This document shows, in pieces, positions 44,164 to 54,555 of a stretch of 64,000 bases of DNA; within the stretch, counting starts at the first letter, position 1, and every line of letters begins with the position of its first letter. Origin of the DNA: Magnaporthiopsis rhizophila (taxonomy: Eukaryota > Ascomycota > Sordariomycetes > Magnaporthales > Magnaporthaceae); assembly GCA_003049465.1 (NCBI GenBank), contig PYSS01000152.1:1-64000 (forward strand). The letters are read 5' to 3'. Position numbers and translations under genes: made by a program. Under the pieces are notes generated by a model that was given only the letters and a program-made list of their open reading frames with translations, was not told the DNA's origin and ran no database searches.

Positions 44164-47100
44164 CTAAGCCATAACCATAACCTTGGCCTTGGCGACGATC
44201 CGCAGCTCTGGGCCCTCGCCCGAATCGTCACGCACGGTAACGGCAGGCGTGACGACGCACATGATGCGCCACTGCAGGCTCTGCAGCTCCTTTGCGTCGC
44301 GGGAGCTGTTGATGGCGTGGTGCTGGGCGCGGGCGAATTTCACGCCCGTGTCGGAGAAGCAAAAGTTGAAGCCGAGGTTCGAGCTCAGCACGCGCGCCGA
44401 CGTCTCGATGGAGTTGACGGCGATGCTGTAGAGGTCGTGGCTGGCCGCATGGCGGCTGGCGCGCTCGTCCATCAGGGGGCCCACGATGTCCTTGAACCGG
44501 TTGACGCAGGCGTTGATGCGCAGCTGGCGGAACCGGGGCCAGTCCGGCCCGCTGAGCATGCGCGAGACGCACTCGGCCTGCGCGACCTGGAGCCGGTGGC
44601 GGTCGCGGCGGGAGATGCGCATGATGGGCGGCACGTTGGTGAGGGAGTCGTTGTTGTCGTCGTTGTTGCGGTGGTTGCCGATGCAGCCCGTGGCGTCGTC
44701 GATGAGCATGTCGCGCGTGCCCATGATGATCTGCAGCTGCGCCGTCGACCGGTCGCTGACGCCCAGCCACGACTCTATGCGGAACACGTCCATGACCACG
44801 TACTGCAGCAGCAGCCGGCAGATGAAGTAGCACCGGATCTCCGGGTCCGACAGCAGGAACCGCACGTGCGACGCCGCGTTCTCGGCGTTGTCCGGGTACG
44901 TCACGCTCAGCATGTAGGCCCACAGCCGCGGGAAGGCCCCCGCGATCTGCGAGTCGGCCGACGGGTTGGGCGTGCGGCAGTTCTTGCGCACCCAGCCCGC
45001 GAACAGCGTGAACACCTGCTCCAGCTCGCGCCGCCACTCGCCCCCGACCTTGTCCAGCTTGAGGCCGTCGTCGACGTTGAAGGCCGCAGCGGCCGCGGCT
45101 TCCTCCTGCTGCTCGCGCTGCTGCTGCTGCTGCTGACGGTGGTCGCCGCCGCGGGACGAGGACGACGAGCCGTGGTGCGGTGTCATGGCGTTGGCGTTGT
45201 TGTTGTTGTTGTTGCTGCCGCCGCGGGGGCCGTTGTAGTTGTTGCGCTGGCCGTGGCTGTTGTGGTGATGCTGGGCCCGCGAGTGACTAGACCGATTGTT
45301 GTTGTTGCTATTGTTGTAATAGGTCGAAGTCTGGCGGCCGCTGTTCTCACCATCTCGGTTGTGGTTCGCGTTGCTGTTGCTCTGCGGCGGGCCGTGCATC
45401 TGGAACGCACCACCACCACCACCACCACCGTTGTCGTTGTTGCCACTGGAAGGTGGCGGGCGCACTCCCTCATCCGGTGGAAGCTGCGGCGTGATCTGGC
45501 CGCGGAACGGCGTCGGGTTACGCGGGCGGATGTTGGACGCCGACGAGGACGGGTGGAGGGACGAGTCGCCAGATGGGCTGCTGAGGTCACCACCCTTGTC
45601 GACACCGCCACCGCCGCTGCCCTTCCTGAGATCCGAGGTGCTGCGCGGAAAGTCCATGTTGTTCTTGAGCAGCGGGATCGGCGAGCCGCCGTCCGAGGGC
45701 TCCCAGTAGCCCGACTGGCCGTCGCTGGTGGCCCTGGGCAGCCCGTCGTTGCCCGGGTTCTGCTGCTGAACCGTAGCCCGGGTGCTGGCGTCTGGGCCGG
45801 GCGTGCCGCCGTTCTCCCGCATCTGCTGCTTGCGCTCGAGGGCCTGCGCCAGCTGCCGCGGCGTGGGGCCCATGATGGGGACGGTGCGATGCTGCAGCCG
45901 CCGGGCAGAAGATTGCGAGCCGTCACCGCCGTAGGCCGACGAGCGCAGGTCGTCGAGAGCGGCGGCGCGGCGGGCCGCCTGGATGCTCCGGCTGCGCTGC
46001 CGGGAGGGGCTCTCGGGGCCGGACTCGCTCGTGCTGGTGGCGACGTGGGCCTGCATCGTGAGCAGCTGGACGCCACCACCGCCGCCGCTGTTCTGGTGCT
46101 GGCTGCTGCTGCTTCCACTGTTGGCCCCCGGCAGGAAGCCGCTGCCTCCGCCGGTCTGGCTGTTGCGGTATGGGACACCCGAGGAGCTGCGGTAGCCCGA
46201 ATGATCGCCGGTGAAGCGGACGTAGCCGCCGCGGGAGCCACTGTAGTAGCCCCGGCCGCCGCGGGAAGCACTGCCGCCGCGCAGGGAGCTGCTGCCGAGA
46301 CGAGAAGACTGGTTGCGGCTGTTGGCCGAGCCGTAGCGATGCATGCCCTAGAACAGGAATAAAGGTAAAAGGGAAAGCCGTTAGTAATGTCCATCAACAG
46401 CTGGGATAAAGGGCATCTGAACAAAAAAAAAAAAAAGAGGGATGAGACGAAGAGAAAGAAGTTCACTCACATAGCTGGGCGGGACATCGTGCGGGTCAGG
46501 ACGACGCCTCAGATCACCAATGACCTGTGAGTACGACGACGACGGCTGGATCCCACTGCCGCCACCGGCCCGCGGTCCTCCACGACCCGATCCGTCCTGG
46601 TACGCGCCGGCGGCGGCAGTGGCCGCGACGAGCTCGGCCTGCATCTGCTGGAGCTGGCAGCGCAGCCTCTCGACCTCGGCGACGGCGGCGTCGCGCTGCT
46701 CGGCAATGACCGCCGTGGTGTTGGCCTGGCCAACGATGTCGCGCATGACGCGCGCCTCGAGGATGTCGGTCGTGAGGCGGATGTCGAGGAGGCAGTCGCC
46801 AACCCGCCGGACGCGTGAGAAGTACGCCATCTGCGTGTACTCGCGCAGGCCCTCCTCGCGCTGGAGCTCCTCCTGGAGCGTGAAGCAGATAGGCACCGCT
46901 TCGGCGCAGGCCGTCCGGATTTTCTGACGGTGGGGGGACGACGATAGTCAGCCATATGTATCTAGGTAGGCAGGGTAGATAAATAAGTGGTGGGATGGAA
47001 AGGGGAGATGGCCATATAACGGACGAGCCAACTTACTACAAACATAGCTGGCGGCGGCATCTCGCCTGCTGCTGCTGCCTGGGGCCCGCTCTGTCCGGGG

Positions 47101-47447
47101 CCGCAGGCAGCGACGGGCACGAACTCGGGCGGGAGTTGATACTGCGGCGCCTTCTGCTGTCGCGTCACCGTGGGCTCGCCAGCGCTTCCGTGGCCGTCGT
47201 TGGCCATCATGTCGCCCGGCATCTCTGCGTCGACCTCGGTGTTGAAGATGAGCTGCTGTACTGGTGTTGATGGTGGCAGGGGGGCAGGCACCTGCGGCCG
47301 AGGACTCGTGTGTTCCGTCTCGTCCTCCCCCGCGTCCTGGTCGGCGTTGATGTGTCTGCCGCCGCGTGTTGTGATGGGCGTGTCGTGTGAGAGAGATGCG
47401 CCACCGCCGCGCGACTGCCAAGGATCAAGGTTTTCCTCGCTGCTCAT
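44164..47447 (-). CDS. Large low-complexity hypothetical protein with a folded C-terminal third
   Basis: Exons on the minus strand: 47447-47037, 46923-46471 and 46347-44164, with introns of 113 and 123 nt, all phase 0; 1015 aa. I do not recognise a family. The first exon is disordered. The second starts with a helical segment (CFTLQEELQREEGLREYTQMAYFSRVRRVGDCLLDI) and a coiled coil rich in Ala/Glu/Gln (VIAEQRDAAVAEVERLRCQLQQMQAEL). The middle 500 residues are Gly/Ser/Arg/Asn/Gln-rich with RGG-like repeats (SRGGRGYYSGSRGGY), poly-Gly, poly-Asn and poly-Gln. The last 270 residues look globular and helical: WRRELEQVFTLFAGWVRKNC, FPRLWAYMLSVTYPD, YFICRLLLQYVVMDVFRIESWLG, FNFCFSDTGVKFA. Residue composition suggests RNA or condensate association, which is inference only. 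The frame is open upstream from a TTG, but ATG 47447 is the first Met. Confidence 0.8.
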
Positions 47448-48969
47448 GGCGTGTTTTCCATCGAGTTGGGATTGATCGGTATGGAGGAAGAAATGGTCGT
47501 AGCCAGCCTGGATGGGGCTCAAGCAGAGGAGAGAGAAAAAAAAAATGAAAAATGAAAAAAAAATGAAAAAAGAACACTATCGGGCAAAGATAACAAGATT
47601 GTGCGGGGAGAAGAAAAGTGCCTCGAGAGATGGAAATCAAGTGGCGAGTTTGATAATGGTTCGTGGTAGCGTTGAGGGAAGAGCGCACGAGGTTGGGCGG
47701 GAGGAGAAAGATGTGTGCCGCCCACTTTTCCAGACAACAACAACAACAACGGAGGCAGAAACGCTCTCTCAGTTTGGCCTCACCCTCGCCTCACCTCTGA
47801 GCAGCACCGCAATCAGGCTGCCACCAGACAGAGCATGGAGTTTCCGGGGAAGGGGCTCTTACAACGGAGGGATATGAGAGAGGAGCAGCACAACAAACCA
47901 CTCTGATGCCGCTACCACAACGTCAGCTATTAAAGCAAACTACTGAGCTGACCACATCTCCCGATTGCAATACAGATATCCGCAACACCGAGGTGTAGTA
48001 CATCTTGCAGGAGATGAAACCACACCATGGGCGCAACGGCTAACCAGAGCAACCTGCCCTGAACCATTCTCACAAGGCCGCAACCGCTTGGCTTGCGGCA
48101 TTCCATCATCAAAGGTATCAGACAGGAGGGGAAAATAACCACTAGCAAGATTTGCTGATGTGACTTGCCTGGATCACGGACGCGAACAGAAACCGTAGTT
48201 TCACGCTCTCAACCATGTCGCCAGATGAGCACAATGAGTTTCGGTTCTATTGACATCTAACAAGATAAACAACATAAGAAAAACATAATCCCAGCGCCTA
48301 CCGATATACCCGCAGGTTACTATGAGGGAGATGAAGAAGAAAAAAGGAACAACGCAAGTACGAGAGAAGAAGCAGGCCTCCATTCCAAGCGGGGACAAGA
48401 AATATTTTCATGTGCCTAAGTGCCAAGTATCAGTATTGGTACCTCGGCGGCGGGTTCGGGGTTTCTTCAGCCGCCAGGCATCTCGAGTGTCCTGGTCAGG
48501 GAGCAGCAACTAGGGGCTTTGAGATACTGAGCCAGAGATGTTGCATTTGTGCGAGTTATTCGGCGCAATGGTCGAAAGAGCCAGACCTGGCGGGCTCCAA
48601 TGAACGGGGAGATGGCGCGTGCGAGTGGGATCGAAATCTGTGACAAGGTAGTCTAGGAACAAGTCCTGCTGATTGTGGGCAATGGGGGCAAAGGGAAGCC
48701 AATGAAATCGTCGCCGAGAATCGTGAGTCGAGAAAGCAGGAAGAGTGGCCCGTCTCCTAAGGAGAGGCAAGATGAGACGAAGCCCCGGCGAGAGGCCGGG
48801 CAGAGTTTCCGTGAGGATGGTGGGCTCGTGGCCCAAGTCTCGGGGTTCCGATACTGTTGAACGCTAGTGTGAACAAACGGAGCCCGAGACGGGGTAGCCA
48901 GACCGAGCGAGAGCATACCATGGACAAGAGCCCTTTAGCGGCCCTGCTATTGCCGATATTAGTCTGGTC
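47448..48969. other. Intergenic between two minus-strand genes
   Basis: 1.5 kb holding the promoter of the low-complexity gene, with A-rich runs at 47536-47572 and an (ACA)n tract at 47737-47751, and the 3' region of rsd1. No gene is seen. Confidence 0.5.
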
Positions 48970-51019
48970 TCAGATGGCCTTTGTGCGGGCAAACAGGCTG
49001 CTGTAGACGGCGTCCACGACAGGTGATGCCGTAATGATATTTCCGCCAAAGTAGCGGCCGTTCAGACCCTTGATGGCGTTCTCGCCGCCCTGCACCTTGT
49101 CGAATTTGAGGTAGATGTCGCCGTTGGAGTTGGGGTCAAGGGATATGTGCACCACGTGCCCATACTTCTTCTCGGCCTCTGTGCGGACCTCGTCCTCAAG
49201 CTCCTTGATCCAGTCTTCACCCGTCTCCCTACGGTTACGACAGCTGGTTAGTATGTGGTGTTGGCAAGGTGGGAGGTAGGGAGGCAGGCCAACGTACTGA
49301 GCGGGATCGAACATGTTCTTGAGCAGGACGCACCGGCTCGCCATATTCACGTTGACTGGCAGGGGCTTCGTTTCAGTCTTTGGCTTGAGAATCTGCTGTC
49401 GCTCAGGCGGGGCGGTCGAGGCCTCGTCAGTTCTTGCCAGCTTGCGCATGAGGGCATCGCGGCTATAGCTGTTAAAGTTCACGCCTGCGACATCCGTGTC
49501 GTCAAGAGCACTGGCGCCACCGCCCTTGTCACTTTCGCGGCCGCCGGCGCGGTCGAAGTTGGACGACTGGGGACCGTTTGCTTGGCCGTTACGACCCGAG
49601 TAGCCCGGTCCTTGGTTCCCTCCGTTGGAGCCCGGGTACCGCTGCATGATATTGGCAGTGGATTCTGGGGTAAACTTATCGTTGCCTAGGCCAACACGGA
49701 TTGGACGACCAGCGAGGTCGAATCCGTTCATTTTTTCCAGGGCCTCACGTGCGTTGGCCGGATCATTGTATCTAGAAACGTCAGCTTTGAACAGGACATA
49801 TATAGACAGCAAATCAAGGTAGGCGTGGGTAGACTTACTCGACAAATCCATAGCCCCGGCTTCGGCCGTTATCATCCTTCTGAAGCTGGACGAACCGCAG
49901 CTCGCCGAATGGCCCAAAGACAGTCCTAAGGTCGGGCTCGGTGATGCTGAAGTGAATATTGCCGACGTACAGACGGTGGAATAGGACCGAGTTCTGTTGA
50001 GTTCCGTTGGAGTTGCTGTTCTCCGTTGTGCGGACCTGCCTATTCTTCTCCGCCTCCGTCGGCTGCACGATGACGGGGATACCTGCGAGCTTGCGGCCAG
50101 TAAGTTGAAGCGCAGCAGCGAGGGAGTCCTCGCTCTTGAACTCCACGTATCCAACACTGCAAGAGAAAAATGTTAGTAATATGTTGGGTGGTAACAAACG
50201 CTGCATGTTTCCCTGTACGGTGAAAAAGGGCCAAAAAAACACAGGAAAAGTCATCACGTACCCCTTGGACCTATTGCTGACGCGATCCTTGACGATCTGA
50301 GCGGCAGCGACAGGGCCGGCCTGCTCGAAGAACTCGTGGAGCTCCTTTGTCCTCAGCCTGGCAGCGAGCTGCTGCACAAAGACAGTGCGTCTGTCCCGCT
50401 CATCCTCAGTCAGCTGGGCCGGCGATCCATCTCGGCCGCGGCTACCCGCACGTCGACCGCGTCGATCATTGCCGTGGTCGCCACCGCGCCTGGAACCCCG
50501 GCCACCATGGTAGTCGTCGTCGCGATCGCGTCGGCTGTCGCGGGGTCGGTAGTATCGATGCGGCGACCTCGAGCGGGAGCGGTCGGCTTTGTCGCGGCGA
50601 TCTCCGCCACCGCCGCCACGTCCGCCGCGGTAGAAGTCGCCATCGCCACCTCGGTTGCGGCGCGAGCGTCGACCACCGCGGTCGCGACTGTGGCTTCGGC
50701 GGCGGCCACTTCTATGGCTGCCTGCGTCGCTGCGCGACGTGCGGTCATCGTCACCGCTGCGCGGGGAGTAGCTGCCGCTCCGTCCACCGTCGCGGTCGCG
50801 GTCGTCACGGCGGTCGCTACGGCGGCGGCGGTCGCGCGACGAGTCGCGGTGGTCGTCGCGGCGCTCGCTCCTGTCGCGGCGCTCGCTGCGGCTGCCATTC
50901 GAGTGACGATGATTGTTGTCGCCGTTGGTGTCGTTATCAGCCACTACGGTCGCGCTTCTGGGGCTGCCCGCATTAGCCGCGGCGTTTTCCAGCAACGCCT
51001 CCACGTCGAGCGTCGACAT
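48970..51019 (-). CDS. rsd1: RBM39/CAPER-type SR-related splicing factor (Rsd1)
   Basis: Exons on the minus strand: 51019-50262, 50156-49839, 49771-49298 and 49228-48970, with introns of 105, 67 and 69 nt; 602 aa. The N-terminal 190 residues are an RS/RD/RG-rich domain. RRM1 begins RRTVFVQQLAARLRTKELHEFFE and its RNP1 (GVGYVEF) crosses the first junction. RRM2 is HRLYVGNIHFSITEPDLRTVFGPFG with RGYGFVEY across the second junction. The C-terminal UHM-type RRM3 has CVLLKNMFDPAQETGEDWIKELEDEV, IYLKF and GLNGRYFGGNIITA. Relatives bridge U2AF and U2 snRNP at 3' splice-site recognition. First and third introns are multiples of three without stops, see findings. Confidence 0.94.
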
Positions 51020-51959
51020 TGTGGGTGGGTTTGTCGTCCTTTTCTCGTCAGTACCAAGTATTCGAGGATCGCGCCGGAGACGATGATGACACGATGGAGA
51101 ATAGGGTGTTTGCGCGATTCTAGGGGAGACGGAAATTAGCGACGCCGAGGTGTTTTCCACGCGGTCGAGGATAGATCTCCTTGATGCAGCGATCCGACGT
51201 TGAATCCGGGCGGGGGCGATGTGCAGGGAAGTTGAAAGAAATCAGCAGCGGAAAAAATTGGCGGGTGATTAGGCCGCGTTGGGCTGGCTGGTGGAGACGT
51301 GGAGACGGACATCCGTGTGTGGTGGGCACGTGATATGCGGTCGAATTTGTGCTACGTCGCTAGTTAGAAATGGCACCCCGCCATTGGGCATTGGATGTGG
51401 CTGCCAATGGATGTCCATTAAACCTCCTGGCAGTGGACCGCGCTCCGGGTCGGTAGGCTGGACCTGTCAAGGTCGAATGAGACAGCAAAAGCGCCCATGG
51501 TTCGTGGAACTACCTTATTTGGCGCACGATTATCATGCAATTGATAATAAGCAGATTGAATATCACCCGGTGCGGATTGGCACAGACACGAGCTGTCTTG
51601 TATTCTTCAAAGCAGGTTGATGGAGGTAGGTAGTACCTATCTATTCTGTCGCAACAAATCCCTCATGAGAGAGGAGAGTTCTGGCTGTTCTCTATATCAT
51701 CCAAACGCCGCCCAGACCACACGCAGATCATTAAGATTATTAGCCACCGGAGGCAATCTGCACATCGGCTCGGTGCTATAGGAGTAATCATTTATTTTAT
51801 CCCATCACGACGACCAAAGACACCACCCAGCCCAGCCGAGGAACCATGCAAAACGAGTACCGCCCAAAACCTGGCCACCTTCGGTAACACGCCTTAAACC
51901 AAGATCAAAAGTGAACAGGGCCTAGCAGACTCGAGGCAAAGAAGCCCGGAAAGACAAGT
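51020..51959. other. Intergenic, rsd1 promoter and scs7 3' region
   Basis: 940 bp between two minus-strand genes, with a palindrome-like AGGTAGGTAGTACCTATCT at 51624-51642. No gene is seen. Confidence 0.5.
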
Positions 51960-53202
51960 TCACTTGGTCTTGACCAGTGGCACGATCTCGGTGCCGAACA
52001 CGCGGTCCCAGAAGCGGCTGGTGACGCCAAAGCCGTTCTCGTAGTCAAGGAAGTGGTGCTCGAGGTGGTACTTCTTGAGCTCTTTGTACCAGAGAGGCAG
52101 GTTGCTGAAGTGCAGGAAGTAGTGTGTAAGATCGTAGCATATGTAGCCGAAGATGCCACCGCAGTAGATGGATGTGGCGACGTGCCAGACTGGGAAGAGT
52201 GTGTGCGCCAGTTTCCAGAATGGGGTTGCCAGCACCGCAAAGAGCGCTGGTGGCATCACGAGTCGATACTTGTCCATTGGGAGGTAGTGATGCACGCCGT
52301 GCAGAAGAAAATGCGTTGTGATGGCAAAGCGGTTGTCAGGAAGGTAACTGGATTGCAGGCGGCAAATGTGTTGGCTATCACTCACAGCACCCATACGACG
52401 CTTAAGCTGTGGGAGAAGGAAAGGGTAGGACGTACTAGTCGAGATGGAAGAGAAACCGATGGAGGACGTATTCGATAATTGTCCAGAGGGCGAGACCGCT
52501 TAGGAAGAGGGCAACTTGGGACAGTCCATTCTCGAAGCCCTGACTGGCGAGGTAAAGGCCGTAGCCGACGGGCGGCAACCACACCGTTGGGACGACCCAC
52601 CAGGGCGTCAGACTGATGGGTTCAAGAAAGTTGCCAAAGATGGGCGCCGAAGCGCCGCCTTTGTAATGCCTTGGCCTGTGGACCTGATCAAGATAGAACT
52701 CCTTGCTGAAGCCGCCGAAGAAAACCTGAAGCAGCAGTGGTTTGTTGAGGTCCAGGAACTTGTGCTTCTTGTAATCGTCCGTCGAGTCCGTCTCCCTGTT
52801 CAGGTCCTCCTCGCACGACATGCCCGTGCGCGGGTGTACCGCCCGTCCCTTTGCGTCAAAGAGCTCGGGCTTGACACCGGTGGCGGCGCCGTTGGCTTTG
52901 CCGTTGGCCTTTCCGTTCGCTGCCGATCCGTTGCTCTTCTTGCCCGATGCGACGAAGCCGACGAGCGACTCTTCCAGGATCTCGTAGGCGGCCTCCGAGT
53001 GGCGGTGCGAGTCTTCATCCTTGAGAATGGCCGCGACGTCCTTGCCGCCGTACTCGAGGACCAGTTCCGAGCCTCCCGGGTGGGACTCGATGAAGTCGGT
53101 CACGTCGTAAACGTTCTGGCCGAGGATAACATAGCAAGACTTGCTAGTGTTATGCGACTCGACTTCGGCTAGGGTAAGCGTTGAGAGCGTACGCGAAGGC
53201 AT
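51960..53202 (-). CDS. scs7: Fatty acid/ceramide 2-hydroxylase Scs7 (FA2H)
   Basis: ER di-iron enzyme that hydroxylates carbon 2 of the very-long-chain fatty acid in ceramide, using electrons through its own cytochrome b5 domain. Exons on the minus strand: 53202-52436 and 52347-51960, with an 88-nt intron; 384 aa. Cytochrome b5 domain: heme ligand H41 in HPGG and a second His in DSHRHSEAAYE (H66/H68). A poly-Lys/Asn/Gly/Ala linker follows (SNGSAANGKANGKANG). The hydroxylase half has four or so membrane segments and the His boxes HRFLFH, HFLLHGVHH, HYFLHF and HLEHHF. The junction gives FHLDYYLPDNRF, as in the family. ATG 53202 directly precedes the b5 fold; the upstream open frame lacks an ATG. 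Confidence 0.96.
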
Positions 53203-54555
53203 CCTGAATGGGGATCGGTGGCGGTCTGGTGGTGTCGTCGGGCTACGTTGTCGGAACAGTTGGCGTTTTTCAGGGGCCCGCAGCAGAGCGGATTTAACAG
53301 CCAGCCAATGCCGAGGCGAGGCCACGGGAGGAAAGCTAACCCAAGAGAATGGAGAGCCAAAGCGATGAAACGGCAGGTAGAATGGAAGGAAAAGGCGATG
53401 CGCAGTAGTTTTAGAGAAAGTGTAGAAATAAACGGGCAGTCAGCGAACGATGATGGCAACCATAGGGATCTTTTTTCTGCCCAGCTCGAGTGGGCAATAG
53501 GGGCGACTTCACGGTGTCTGTATGGGGACGCGAAATGAGCATTCGGCGCGAAAACGGTCGAGGGTGGCGTTATCCTGCCCGATAAGTGGTCAGATAAGTG
53601 ACGCACCAAAAACACCCCCTGTCTAGCGTCGCATGATGGAAACTTCACCGCTGGGATTCTTCGGCAAGTCGGGAGATGAGTGGAGTGGTGGGAGGCCCAA
53701 GCGGATTTTTTCCATCTGATAATTCTTATTGCAAAGACAGCCATGGGAGAGCTGCACAAATTTAACTCTAAAAGGTTGCTTGCACTCGTGCTTGCAGGTG
53801 TTGCATTTGACGTGGGTTGACAGGCACACTGGCAGCCTCTTCTCACATGCATCGAGATTGTGATGCGAATTCACTCATCAGAGGATACCTCAAGGCGGGC
53901 ATCCGCATATCATGTTCAGTGCCTTGCATGAGATTGCTTGTAGTTGCGCACGCAGGAACCAACACGCGCAGTCAGCCAACCCCTCGTCAGCAGTGCCACG
54001 CACCAGTTCGGTTGACGCAATGTGGCCGGGGTGGCTGGAAGGCATTGTTGCGCTTTCCAGGTACCTAGACCATCTCAGGCTGGTACGGCGCGTCGCTGCA
54101 GGAGGTAAGAAGCGGCTGACGGTGGCTGTTGGCTGCCTCCGGCTTGCCACTTATCCCAATTGTGTTCTTAAGAAATAGCGGTGGGAGCTGTGATTTGTAT
54201 ATGGATTGCCGGCTTCCCTCTGCTTCGCCTTCTTCTACTTCACAAGCTTTTTGTCGTCACTAAATGGAACCCCACCTCCCGTGATCGCAAAAGGCGCTGC
54301 TCCGACGTCATCCACCAGGAACAGGCAATTCGAAGCTTTTCTCTCTCCACAAGGTGGGGACCCCCTCCCTCGGCTGGCACCTCGATTATCTTACCAGGCG
54401 ACGCTGGGAGGCACTCTTATCTCGAGCCACGTTCGCGAGCTCATCCCCTCAACACTCGCCCCTTGAATTCTCTGTCTTTCCTTGCCCACAACCCCTCGCG
54501 AACTCTTTGGCTGTAGCACATCTTGGACAGCCTTTCGAGCTTCGTCTGTCGCGCA
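53203..54555. promoter_or_regulatory. Divergent promoter region between scs7 and het-c
   Basis: 1.35 kb separating the two starts. AT-richer in the centre, pyrimidine-rich on the het-c side (about 54200-54540). No gene or clear TATA box is seen. Confidence 0.5.

Noticed and set aside
44317..46362. 681-residue open frame antisense to the low-complexity gene
   Set aside because: It mirrors the GC-rich, repeat-rich sense codons (Val/Ala/Arg runs), has no domain, and the opposite strand has a coherent three-exon gene.
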